Shown here in pieces: positions 12,701 to 25,023 of a stretch of 64,000 nt of DNA. Source of the DNA: Lutraria lutraria (taxonomy: Eukaryota; Mollusca; Bivalvia; Venerida; Mactridae). The stretch is from contig OZ026838.1 in NCBI GenBank assembly GCA_964023205.1, positions 28,051,843 to 28,115,842 on the forward strand. The letters run 5' to 3'. A program made the translations under genes and the position numbers. Position 1 is the first letter of the stretch; each line of letters begins with the position of its first letter. Under the pieces are notes generated by a model that had not been told where the DNA came from, searched no databases, and saw only the letters and a list, made by a program, of their open reading frames with translations.

Positions 12701-15700
12701 AATGATTGTACGAGATATGGCTAAAGAAATGCATTATGTAAATATTGTTTCAAAGCAAATAAAATATATTTCTCATATTTTACTATAAATTTATCTATTG
12801 CTCTGTATTTATGATTTACTAAATTCAAAAATCTAATGGGCCTTTAAGCAATCTTTGTGGGAATTGGTATTTATATATACATATTATTGCAGAAGCATTC
12901 TCACAAAATTCGTCTTTTCGATTGGTTGGTTGGTCGGTTGATTGATCGGTCGGTCGGTCGGAATGTTGGTTGGTTGGCCGCTTGAGTGTCCATATTTAAT
13001 AGCTGTCAAGTAACTGACTCTTTTACTTAAACTTATTGACCTGAACGTAACTCCGCTGATTTCAGAAGCTGTTTCAGTTTAGAGTGGTGTCAATACGTCT
13101 AGAGTGGTCAGTACGTTTAGAGTGGTGTCAGTACGTTTAGAGTGGTCAGTACGTTTAGAGTGGTGTCAGTACGTTTAGAGTGGTGCCAATACGTTTAGAG
13201 TGGTGTCAGTACGTTTAGAGTGGTGTCAATACGTTCAGAGTGGTGTCAGTACGTTTAGAGTGGTGCCAATACGTTTAGAGTGGTACCAGTACGCTTAGAG
13301 TGGTGTCGCTGCGTTTAGAGTGGTGTCAATACGTTTAGAGTGGTGTCAATACGTTTTGATAACGTAATATTATTTATCAACATAGCAAAATATTTGCAAA
13401 CGCACACGAACCATGATCAAAAACTGAAATGTGTCAAAAACAGGTTACTCGAAACTTACTCAGCGAGGTGCGAAAACTCTGTGGATACCGCCAGATTAAG
13501 ACACGAAACCGAGTTAAAGGTATAGATTGCTAATCGGGACTAAGAAAAAGCTTCGACATAACGAATAACTTCCGACATGTCCAACTTTGGCGGACATGGC
13601 CTTATCGAGTATCTGATCAATTTTCAAGGGAAACAACTACAATTCAGGGGTTTATATGCAGTCTACCTATTGTTAGCCTCCTTGCTTGCGTTATGCTGGC
13701 TTTATTAGGGGTCATAAATTAATAAAGTCAGTCACGCGTAACAGATAAAATATGTTATCTTAATTGATCCAAAAATCGATATTTGCACTGTATAACTTTT
13801 GGATCTCTGATAAGACTTGAGCATGTCCCAACTATTATGTACGTCGTTAAAATGGACAGAAACGTATGATATTGACATTAATTTGTTTCATCAGCAAAAT
13901 TAATTTTGCAAATGCGAATATTATGAAAAGACAAAATTCAAGAATCCTAGTAATAATTTTGTTATTGTATGCACAGTCAAATAGTAATTTGATTCTATTC
14001 TGCATATAAACACATTAGCTTACAATACATTTATTTTCACTACTGAAATTAACATTATAGCACATCATGATTACACTTAGGCGTGAAAAAATGTTGTTCT
14101 TTTCTCATTAAAAGTCGGTTAGTAGGTATGGACTTTATTTGGCTTTTGAAAGCATATGGGAAGGTAAAAAGGAGAAAGAGGATTTTCCATTCCTCGGATA
14201 AAATCATGAAAATGTCTAGGGTCGCGGGATAAAATTTATTAGGGTCGATCGAGTAACCAGAAATTTTGCACTATGCGGCGCACGTGTTATTTGAATAGTA
14301 TGTGTTGATATAAAACGCTAAATAAAACAGTTAAAAATGGTGAATTGCAAGCAAAATTACGTCTGCCTAAAACCCGAGTTATAAGAAAAGTCTACGTACT
14401 TAACGGACAACCCTCGTATATGTATTTTGTTTACTGTCTGGTATATTTCTGCGTGTCATATCATTACTCACAGCTATGAGATTTTATAACAACAGAGGCT
14501 CAGTATAGCTGTAGAATGTTTCATCCATAACTTAACATTAATGGTTAATAACAAAAACATCTTTCAGTTTATTTCAAATTCATACAAATGCATTTTATTT
14601 TAAAGTTTACTGATATCATTTACTTCACTGAATTCATATTGCCAAGGCCTGATACAATTGCATGTTTACTGGTAGTTTTAAAATAGCTGAAACAAATTTT
14701 GTCTCCTATGCTTTTCCCCAGTGTAATGATTTAGTAGTAGATGTAAGGTATATATTTTCTTTATTTTCATATTTTGCTTTTGATTGTCATGCACTGGTTT
14801 TTAAGGCTTTAATAAAAGCCCTTTTACAACAACACCCACTTGTTTGTTCAATTGGTTTAACAAGCTTATCAAACTCTCGGGTTTCACAACACAAACACTT
14901 GCTGGCCATAAAATAGCTTATACCTGTATTATACTCTATTCAACGCACTGCACAAAAGAATAATTAAATTATAATTGATGCTATACTAAATTCACAAAGA
15001 AGTACTTGCATGCATGTGCTTTAATCTGGAAAAAACATCACAATATGGGCATTCACAACCAAATTTATACAAGGTAATAAAGATTTCAGATTATACAGTT
15101 GTGTTTAGATTTCATGTTCATATCAAATATTAATACAGCAAAACAGTGGCTGAATATATTTACACCCAAAAGTGTTCATGTAAAGCTATGTTTATATATC
15201 TAAATGTTTATCATATCAAAATCACATTAATCACTGGTATCTGTCTTTACTAATGTCACCATAAATTGTTTAACGACAGAAAAGTGTTTAAAAGTTCATA
15301 ATCCAAGAAATTAATCGATTAGAATCCGGAATCTTCATAGAAAAATAATGAGTTCGACGAAGCATCCATTTTCGATTTATTTTTATCTAAGAAAATTTCT
15401 TAAAGTTAAGACACCTCGTATCTTGACTGAAAATCTTACAAAGTTAGCAAAACTTGGCGAAAACTAAGATAATTTCGTGATTCTTAGATACTTTTTCATC
15501 TTAGTTGGTTTGTGAATACGGAACAGTACAATCAATTTCTGCAATTTTATGGCAATTTCCATCCGTAACTTCCGAAGACGAAAATTCCTCTCCACCGATA
15601 GAATTTCATATTGACAACGAAGGGAAAGAAATCTAGCGCGTTACCACTAGCCTTGGACTGGACTACTACTAGTAATAGAAATATAGAATAATAAAACTTC

Positions 15701-15902
15701 AAGAACTTAAATCTAACATACCAACTTTCGGATAGCTGCATATCAAAACAGTCCCTTCTTTGTGCTCCAGTTCTCTTATCCCTTTTATTCTTTGTTCCGG
15801 GTCTAATTGGCTGAAAAATACTGGCATGATAAGTTCTTCACATCGTACAACATCGAGACCTTCACCGTCCACCACTTTTAATATCTCCTTCTTCCACTCC
15901 AT
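9753..15902 (-). CDS. Cytosolic sulfotransferase (SULT1-like), copy B, five coding exons
   Basis: Transfers sulfonate from PAPS to hydroxyl or amine groups of small molecules in the cytosol; the substrate is not predictable. Coding exons on the minus strand: 15902-15722, 12397-12077, 11515-11412, 10511-10334, 9862-9753 (stop 9755-9753). Every junction has GT-AG sites and phases agree, giving 894 nt or 297 aa, close to the usual ~295 aa of SULT1 proteins. Visible motifs: YPKVGTHW at 57-64 (5'-phosphosulfate loop, Lys59), SSHL with probable catalytic His109, [11 protein letters not shown] at 129-139 (3'-phosphate binding), VPFGSYFD at 168-175, and the C-terminal signature [16 protein letters not shown] at 260-275. 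Intron 1 (3.3 kb) holds a 20-bp minisatellite. The gene is the middle of a tandem array. No signal peptide or membrane segment is seen. Confidence 0.93.
10570..10745. mobile_element. Small inverted-repeat element in sulfotransferase introns
   Basis: Begins acagtaaaactcctgaatac and ends ggtattcagggagtccggttttcag, so the two ends are partly complementary. The duplicate lies at 21600-21780. It is in the intron upstream of exon 4 of both gene copies, so it predates the duplication. Confidence 0.5.
12584..12868. repeat. Dispersed ~280-bp repeat, copy in copy-B intron 1
   Basis: Shares gtggctaaagaaaggcatta-type sequence and a gatgggcctttaa-type end with 23561-23846 (its segmental duplicate) and with a diverged copy at 54929-55200. 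The distant third copy shows this is an older dispersed repeat. No structure or coding potential is seen. Confidence 0.7.
13083..13357 (+). repeat. 20-bp minisatellite in intron 1 of sulfotransferase copy B
   Basis: About 14 units of GTTTAGAGTGGTGTCAGTAC, some of 18 bp (without GT). The homologous array in copy A is longer. Confidence 0.97.
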
Positions 15903-16640
15903 CTATAATGTAAAGTAGCGATTCATAGTTTTATATTCAAGAGCCATATAGGTAGAAATACTTAAGAAAACGACGTGAACACCAGCTTTGATAGCTAAAA
16001 CAAGGTCACGACCGTGGTCCAGTGCGCTTGACTTGTAACCCACCAATGTTTTCTAGACGAATTATACTTATGAGTATTTGTTTGCGAGTATATAGTGTAG
16101 TGTCTATTACTATATTGGCTAATCCTGGCCATTTGATTGGCTAATGGTGATGACTGAATCTAGTAATAGTTGACAGGTAAGTAAATCATGAACGCATTGC
16201 CTAGATGAGTTGTTGTGTGGCTATTTGAAGTTCAATGTGGTTGTGATTTATGGTGAATTCGTTAACATTTAGGGTTGATTCTATTTGATTGATGTAGGGT
16301 ATGGTGTTACCATGTGCTTGTGAACTATATACACGAATTTATTCATTTGTCAAATACTCATGATTGGCATAATAATGTGTATTACTCATATCATATAAAT
16401 ATTTTATACACTCCTCAATGGAGGATTGAATAAAATATACAGTCAATATCCTTTATGAAATAAGCAACTTCATACAAAAAACATAAACCAATATGCTTCT
16501 TGTAATTCGTCTACCTATAACGTTTTGTTATAGTTGTTCTTGTTACATAATTATGTAGCGGTATTTGAACGAGGCTCGGATAATGTTTTGGGGGCCTACT
16601 GTATTGGTGTTATATAGATAAAATTTCAAGGTCCTGTGGT
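15482..16640. repeat. Segmental duplication block around sulfotransferase exon 1, copy 2
   Basis: Matches window positions 1-1160 almost base for base, offset 15,481, with scattered substitutions and small indels. Immediately beyond it this copy carries a MITE where copies 1 and 3 carry a SINE tail. Confidence 0.95.
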
Positions 16641-17840
16641 CATAGCCTTCTTAACTGTTCTCCAATAAAAATATACATACAGTGCATCCTCTTCAAAGCA
16701 ACACCCTTTGGGAATAGCAAAATCATGTAATTGTTGAGAGGTTGTTACTGTACAGAGATTAAAATGATAGCTAAATCGTGCGGTAAGAAAAAGCATGCTG
16801 TTGTTGCTCAAGACAGGTCTACACAGGAGAGGTTGTACAGTACATATACATAGATCTAGTTCTTAACACTGGATGAATCATCAATAAGCATGTTTATACT
16901 ATATACACATTTTACCATTGTGAGATAGTACGTCAGTAGAAAAAGTGGTAGAACTTAAAATCGCACTCTCAGTTCATAAATGTAGTTTAAACTACCTTTT
17001 GAACTAGAATGCAGTAGGAATAAAGATGTGCATGTATGCATGTATACATTATACCTTGAATTAAATTACGTACATGCTTTAATACCTTACTATCCGCATA
17101 AAATCCGTCTGCTTTGAATGCGATTATTGTCCTTAATTAAGTGACATTAGACAGTAGAAAATACGAATTTATACTTACTGTCCGAAATATAAGTCCTTAT
17201 GTCTGTTTTACTGGTAAACTGATACTTCCGTAGCTCACAATATATCAACTGAACGTTTTCGTATGCGTTCTTTCTATATATAACCCGACACCCAGATAAT
17301 TTCTACATATCTGCAAGCATGTGAAATCGCAATACACTGTTTTACATTGTACTAAATAGTCCTATCTTTACAACTCGTCTAGATTTTAAGATATCGTCCC
17401 AGTTGTAATAAGAATATATTTACTAAGCCAGCTGTGCATTATTATCGTAATTGTATAAGGTTTGGTTTTACGCACTTTTCGCAAAGATCGATAATTTATA
17501 GTTTCCATAGAAACCAATATAGTTAATACAATACTGACCAATTGAGATTTTAGTAAAAAGCACGTATGCGACATAATACAAGAACGTGGTACTGTGCGTG
17601 TAGATTATCCATGGGTTTATCACATGGAAGAACAACAATTTTAACCTTTAAAGTAGTTTACCATTCTAACAAACACACTGTCAGAAGTAACAGACATGTG
17701 ACGGTAAAATTATATTAAATCACTTTTAATCTACCTAAATGTAACCAAATTACCTTAAATGAAAAACAAATGTCACAGAATACGACACCATGCAAAATTA
17801 TCCACACGAGTCGATAACGCAATAACAAAAAAGTATCTTA

Positions 17841-18248
17841 ACGTAAGGGAGTGTTTGCAAGGTAAAGAAAAAGAAAAAAGTCAAGTCTGAATTTCTGAAT
17901 CATATTAGATATATGTATTGACAGTAAACGTCTCTCTAAGTAACGTAAGGGAGTGTTTGCAAGGTAAAGAAAAAGAAATAAGTCAAGTCTGAATTTCTGA
18001 ATCATATTAAATATATGTATTGGCAGTAAACGTCTCTCTAAGTAACGTAAGGGAGTGTTTGCAAGGTAAAGAAAAAGAAATAAGTCAAGTCTGAATTTCT
18101 GAATCATATTAAATATATGTATTGGCAGTAAACGTCTCTCTAAGTAACGTAGGGGAGTGTTTGCAAGGTAAAGAAAAAGATATAAGTCAAGTCTGAATTT
18201 CTGAATCATATTAAATATATGTATTGGCAGTAAACGTCTCCTCAGAGA
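17841..18248 (+). repeat. Four tandem 102-bp units
   Basis: Units start acgtaaggga at 17841, 17943, 18045 and 18147. The matching places in the other two units (about 4285 and 27245) have one copy. The multiple-of-three period creates a 149-codon open frame on the minus strand that is not a gene. Confidence 0.97.
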
Positions 18249-18679
18249 GACGTGTCTAGATACAATGCAAATTCTCCAAAGCAACACACTTTGGGAGCAA
18301 AACCGTATTGTTGTTGAGAGGTTGTTGTTCTAGAGAGGTTAAATTATTAGTTAAATGGTATATTTGGGGGGAATCATGCTGTTGTTGAAGCGGTAGTGGT
18401 AGTCAAGCGAGGGCCACTCTGAGGAGGTTGTACAGATATATTTTTTAAAGCAGGCTGAGAAGCGATAATATAGTTCTTAGATGACATGGATGCTGTAATG
18501 TCTGTACCATTTGTTATTTGCTCTTAAAAATAAAAGCTTGATATTAATACATCTTAACACATTTGGAAAGCTGTCTAATGAGATGGTACGTCTCATCATC
18601 AAGTTAAAGTAAAGTAAATATAAGACTTGTGTCAAATTATGGTCGTTATAATGTGGTCTTTATACTTTTACTGTTCATT

Positions 18680-19565
18680 AATGAGATCACTATGTGAGGT
18701 TTTAGTTAATATTGCTGAGATCACTATGTGAGGTTTTATTTGATATTGATGAGATCATTATGTGAGGTTTACTAAATAATGATGAGATCACTATGTGAGG
18801 TTTACTAAATATTGATGAGATCACTATGTGGGTTTTTACTTATTATTGACGACATCACTAAGTGAGTTTTCACTTAATATTGATGAGATCACTATGTGAG
18901 GTTTTACTTAATATTGATAAGATCATTATGTGAGGTTTACTAAATAATGATGAGATCACTATGTGAGGTTTACTGAATATTGATGAGATCATTATGTGAG
19001 GTTTACTAAATAATGATGAGATCACTATGTGAGATTTTACTTAATATTGATCAGATCACTATGTGAGGTTTACTTAATAATGATGAGATCACTATGTGAC
19101 GTTTACTTAATAATGATGAGATCACTATGTTAAGTTTACATAATAATGATGAGATCACTATGTGAGGTTTTACTTAATATTGATGAGATCACTATGTGAG
19201 GTTTACTTAATAATGATGAGATCACTATGTGAGGTTTACATAACAATGATGAGATCACTATGTGCGGTTTTACTTAATATTGATTTACTATGTGTGTTTT
19301 TACTTAATATTGGTGAGATCACTATGTTGGGTTTTACTTAATATTGATGAGATCGCTATGTGAGTTTTTACTTAATATTGGTGAGATCACTATGTGAGAT
19401 TTTGCTAAATATTGATGAGATCACTATGTGAGTTTTTACTTAATTTTGATGAGATCACAAAGTGATTTTTACTTAATATTGATGAGATCACTATGTGAGT
19501 TTTTGCTTAATATTGATGAGATCACTGTGTGAGGTTTTACTTTATATTGATGAGATCACTAAGTA
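18680..19565 (+). repeat. ~33-bp minisatellite, long version (about 26 units)
   Basis: Same unit as at 8540, with many variants (gaggttta, gagtttttac). Each unit carries a small imperfect inverted repeat, TCACTATGTGA. It lies downstream of sulfotransferase copy A. Confidence 0.95.
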
Positions 19566-20606
19566 CTTGGTTCGGTAGTTGGGATGGGGACACTGAAACA
19601 CCAAGTATATTTCTTGTTGGTCCAGCTTCTGATGTACATAAAAATGTCCATATTCGTGAGTTGTTAATACAGAACAACAGACAACTCTGAAAAAAATTCA
19701 GAATTCAACTATACCTAGTGATCTCTCTTTCTCGAGATAGATAGACAAAGCCTAACGAAAATAAGATAAAATGTGTATCAGATAATAGTTGAATTTACTT
19801 TATTATATCATATACAAAATATATCTAAATCTGATTTGAAAGTACACTAAACTCTGTACATTGTTGTGCATGAGATACATTTCATAATGAATGATACTAG
19901 TACATGATACAATTATATTGTACTGTGCAACCTCTCCAAAGCAACATTCTTTGGAAGCAGTATTTATGTTGTTGTTTAGAGGTTGTTGCTCCATAGAGTT
20001 ATATTAATAGCTAATCGTGCAGTGGGGACAAAACCATGTTGTTACTGATGAGAGGTTGTGGCTCAAGAGAGGACCACTCTGGAGAGATTGTTAAGTACAT
20101 GCAATTAATACAGTCGCGTCATCCTGGTCCTTTGTCACTTACACATAGGGCAACCAATGATAAGTAAGCTAGGCTTAATGCAGACTTCTTTAATCGATGT
20201 CTATACGTATAATATTATTGCATACAAACACCAGATTATTTCGTCAACATGTTAATATTAAAATCAAGAAAACCTCGGAATTTCTAATAAAAACATTTTT
20301 ATTTCTAACGCCACTTACAATCTTATGTTTCAACAACTCACCCTAATACAGAGACATTGTCGTTATATTTTGAAAACACTATCATTATATAATTTGACAC
20401 ATGCAACCATAAGTAAGCATACAGTAGTTCTCGACTTACCATTTTCACATATGCATCGTCGCGAAGTATTATCATTAAACTATGTAAACGAATGTTTGAC
20501 TTGAACACATTAAAGTACGGCAGTTTTAATAAGTGCCTCAATGTCTGAAATACGTATATTAATACATTTCGAAGGTCTTGATTAGCCTTATATAGTTTAT
20601 AGATTT

Positions 20607-23600
20607 CTATACACATCCAATATTGAACACACTATCTTTAAACTTTTCTTCAATGATCTTATCGAAGTATTCACTTTGTGCAACAGTGAAATTGTTCTTC
20701 CAATCTCCAATCGCTCCTGAAAAAAGACGTATACATGTGTTTTATTGTGTAAGATTTCTTTTCGCTTACTTATCTGAAAACCTAGATCTGTCCGGATGAC
20801 ACGAATTATGAATGCCCCTACTGAGAGCTAAGTCAAAAAGGGGCCATAACTCCTGTGGAAATGTTTGGATTTTTACGATAATTGAACTCGATTTGTATTT
20901 CATTATTGTACACCTTCATGTAAAAGATGAAATCAATACATGAAATATTACTTGAACTATTGATCGGAATTAAAATTTGAACGGACGGGTTTACGGACGG
21001 ACAGGGCCTTCCGCAAAAATCAGTCTTCTAAGACAGAAAAACAGAAATAATCTTTATAGGAAAAGGAGATTGTTCTTACAATTGAACTTGGGATTTGCAA
21101 GCTGCCGTGAGTTAATGTCAAAATTACAGATCTTTGGCATGGTAGTAATGTTTCATTACCAGTGTGTCATCTAGAGATCTTTAAGGAAAAACACAGTTTA
21201 TGTTAAAAGTTGTACAGACAAAAAATGGAAACCTAGCTATTTAACTGATGTATCTATATATTTAGGTGATATCAATACTTATGTATCTCAAAAAGAGGTT
21301 TAATAAACACTTATTTCGTACAGCGTTTGTTTTATTCATGTTCAGTAAAGTAAAATACCTTTTCGATAAAGAACAGAATTTCCTGACTTATCCACAAGTA
21401 TAGACTTCACTTTTCCAGAATTAATATCTCCTCTTAAGTTTTTGATCGACACCTTGTCTAAGACCTGTTGCAGTCTTTCTTCTGAGTTTTTCGTGTTCAG
21501 AAAATTCTGAATTCGTTTGAGTTCAGTCATACCGTCCTTCAAAAAATGAAAAATAGCATTATCCAGAAGTTGGAAATGATAACACACAATTCATGAATAT
21601 ACAGTTAAACTCCTCATTACCGGACCCGTTCCGGACTAAGCCAAAAGTCCGTTTTTCTGAGAATTCCGATTTTCTGAGAACTTGGAGCAAATTTCGAAAA
21701 AGGGGACTTGAAAAATCGTCCGATTCTCGGGGACTTCCGGTATTTGGGGAGGCCGGTTTTCAGGGGTTATACTGTATAAACCATGCTCTGGTGTAAGGTA
21801 CGAAGGTCAAAATTAATGATGTCCTAAATGTTTATTTGGCATGTGGATTTTCATTGGTATGTGTTGTTAGTTATTGGAAGTAAAGATTTGCACTAAATAA
21901 CCAGCCTCATCCTACTCATGATGTTGTACCTGATCAAATAAGTTTACCATTTCTATACCATATATGTTTCTTATACTTATTTACTAACACGTCTGACAAT
22001 TTAATAGTAGTGTTAACAATTCCCACTATACCTCGTAATTGAATAACCTGAGACTTATATTTTTTTTTTACTTTGTCCAAACCCATTATAGTAATTTCAC
22101 CACACCTTTTATTTCACTTTACACCCACACCCTCATATTTATTTTACTTTAGTATGTTGTTATATAACGATACTGTTTAAAATAGCGTATGTAAAGCTCT
22201 CTCCAATGAAGACTTTGCGCTTCTCTCGTTGTGCTTTGGTGTGATGATCTAACTTAAAGGAATTCATGATGTTATGGTCAAATTACGAATGTTGAATTGA
22301 CACACCTCCATCTGTATTGATTGAGTGAAAAGCTCAACAAAAATTACATTTGTAACGTTTTGACAACTCAACTGTGTAGAATATTAAAACATCTACATAA
22401 ATGAATTAAATGTATTCAAGGAATATAATGTTTAAAAGATACCTTCTTTAGTTTTTCAAAATGGACGACAAGAAAGTCGGGTTTATCATAACCCTTCATT
22501 GCTTTCTCGAAGTCGTTATAATAATCAAAATATGATCCAAATGGAACTGAAATGTAAAAAATATGTTAATACAAACATGCACTATGATATTATAAAGTCA
22601 ACAAAACGTATATACTGGATGTAATGGTCGGCTTAGAAAATTGTTAGTGAAGCCCCTCCAGTGATTAATATATATTATTATAACTCTTCACAAAATGGAC
22701 GAATAAAAGTAAAAGTCAGAAGACAAACTGGGAACATTTTGTGAATTCGATCCTTAACAAAAGCTTTCTTTTATACCTTTAAAATGATCGACCGGTGCAT
22801 GTAGAAACAACTTTATTGTCAAATGAACCTGGACTGATTATAATATGAATAATAAGAATATGTTTAAACGTTATGTTTGTAACACTGTAATGTTCGGAGT
22901 TTTTGTCAGACAAATGATCGTATACAAAAACCAACACGAATATGTCGGTCTTGATTTTTAACACCCTTTCAAAAGAAGACCATTTCTTATTCGGTCTGGT
23001 TCGGACATGCCTATTAGAATTTCTATCCCTCACTAAATGTTGTGCTTACCTTCGCCACGTGAATATAATTCAAACATTTGTTCCCACGATATTTTGTTCT
23101 CAAATTCTGCAGACTTTAGCGTATGATTAAACATAGACACCATTGCGTCCTTAGCATTCCGGACTACTATGATGATTTTACTGCTATTTTTTAAAAAAGG
23201 TTCCGGAAGTCGATTAACACTTAGGTGACTTGATAAAATCTTTTCTTCCTCCACTTTAGCCCAATGATCAGGTCGCTCAAGTTCCATAAGGAATGGGTTG
23301 AAAGAAACCATTTCATCGAGAGGACCTTCAGATGTTAGAAACTTAACTACATTTGCTACCCAATGTGTACCTGAAAATCAAACAGAATAATTGCAGCAAC
23401 TTTCAATGGCAGACTTAACAAACTATTACGAGCATTTTTTTTTGGTATTTCTTTTCGTTCATTGGTATGTAATTTAAAGTCCCAGTAGCTTTTTGGTTGT
23501 TAAAATTAAAGTAGGTCTTGTTTTTACCAAGACAGACGTTCATGTTCTGTGAAACTGACTTTTACTTGCAATAGATACATTTCGAAATTTTCTATTTATC

Positions 23601-25023
23601 ACGAATTGCATATTGAAATGTAGCACAGTATTTTTCAATGATATTGCAAAAATAATAACGAGCATAATTATGACAATGATTGTACGAGATATGGCTAAAG
23701 AAATGCATTATGTAAATATTGTTTCAAAGCAAATAAATTATATTTCTCATATTTTACTATAAATTTATCTATTGCTCTGTATTTATGATTTACTAAATTC
23801 AAAAAGCTAATGGACCTTTAACCAATCTTTGTGGGAATTGGTATTTATATATACATATTATTGCAGAAGCATTCTCACAAAATTCGTCTTTTCGATTGGT
23901 TGGTTGGTCGGTTGTTTGATCGGTCGGTCGGAATGTTGGTTGGCTGGCCGATTGAGTGTCCATATTTAATAGCTGTCAAGTAACTGACTCTTTTACTTAA
24001 AATAATTGACCTGAACGTAACTCCGCTGATTTCAGAAGCTGTTTCAGTTTAGAGTTGTGTCAATACGTCTAGAGTGGTCATTATATTTAGAGTGATGTCA
24101 GTACGTTTGGAGTGGTGTCAGTACGTTTAGAGTTGTCATTATATTAAGAGTGGTGTCAGTACGTTTAGAGTGGTGTCAGTACGTTTAGAGTAGTGTCAAT
24201 ACGTCGAGAGTGGTCATTACATTTAGAGTGGTGTCAGTACGTTTAGAGTGGTGTCAGTACGTTTAGAGTGGTGTCAGTACGTTTAGAGTGGTGCCAATAC
24301 GTTTAGAGTGGTGTCAGTACGTTTAGAGTGGTATCAATACGTTCAGAGTGGTGTCAGTACGTTTAGAGTGGTGCCTATACGTTTAGAGTGGTGCCAGTAC
24401 GCTTAGAGTGGTGTCGCTACGTTTAGAGTGTTGTCAATACGTTTAGAGTGGTGTCAATACGTTTTGATAACGTAATATTATTTATCAACATAGCAAAATA
24501 TTTACAAACGCACACGAATCATGATCAAAAACTGAAATGTGTCAAAAAACAGGTTACTCGAAACTTTCTCAGCGAGGTGCGAAAACTTTGTGGGCACCGC
24601 CAGAATAAGACACGAAACTGAGTTAAAGGTAAAGATTGCTAATGGGGACTAAGAAAAAGCTTCGACGTAACGAATAACTTCCGAAGACGAAAATTCCTCT
24701 CCACCGATAGAATTTCATATTGACAACGAAGGGAAAGAAGTCGAGCGCATTACTTCTATATACCATCGATCTTCACTTGGACTGGACTATTACAAGCAAT
24801 AGAAATATGGAATAAAAATACATGAACTTAAACCTAACATACCAACTTTCGGATAACTGCATATCAAAACAGTCCCTTCTTTGTGCTCCAGTTCTCTAAT
24901 CCCTTTTATTCTTTGGTTCGGGTCTAATTGGCTGAAAAATATTGGCATGATAAGTTCTTCACATCGTACAACATCGAGACCTTCACCGTCCACCACTTTT
25001 AATATCTCCTTCTTCCACTCCAT
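20607..25023 (-). CDS. Cytosolic sulfotransferase (SULT1-like), copy A, five coding exons
   Basis: Complete paralogue of the copy at 9.7-15.9 kb, same strand. Exons: 25023-24843, 23370-23050, 22546-22443, 21536-21359, 20716-20607 (stop 20609-20607). All five exon lengths equal those of copy B (181, 321, 104, 178, 110 bp), giving 297 aa with GT-AG junctions and consistent phases. The PAPS loop YPKVGTHW, the SSHL histidine, [11 protein letters not shown] and [16 protein letters not shown] are all present. Differences from copy B are few, for example PIFF for PVFF near residue 28 and a changed stretch ([11 protein letters not shown]) after the 3'-phosphate motif. Intron 1 is about 1.5 kb, shorter than in copy B because of a 2,000-bp deletion. 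The copies look recently duplicated and both look functional. Confidence 0.93.
24050..24465 (+). repeat. 20-bp minisatellite in intron 1 of sulfotransferase copy A
   Basis: About 21 units of the same GTTTAGAGTGGTGTCAGTAC type, with variants such as cattatatttagagtg. The difference in length between copies shows expansion or loss after duplication. Confidence 0.97.

Noticed and set aside
14662..14916. 84-codon open frame in sulfotransferase copy B intron 1
   Set aside because: Lies in the segment deleted from copy A; no family resemblance seen.
17838..18287. 149-codon open frame on the minus strand with repeated RRLLPIHIFNMIQKFRLD
   Set aside because: It arises from four tandem 102-bp units whose period is a multiple of three. 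The matching region in the other units has one copy and no frame.
18680..19565. CRISPR-like array
   Set aside because: Units are contiguous with no unique spacers and the context is eukaryotic; it is a minisatellite.
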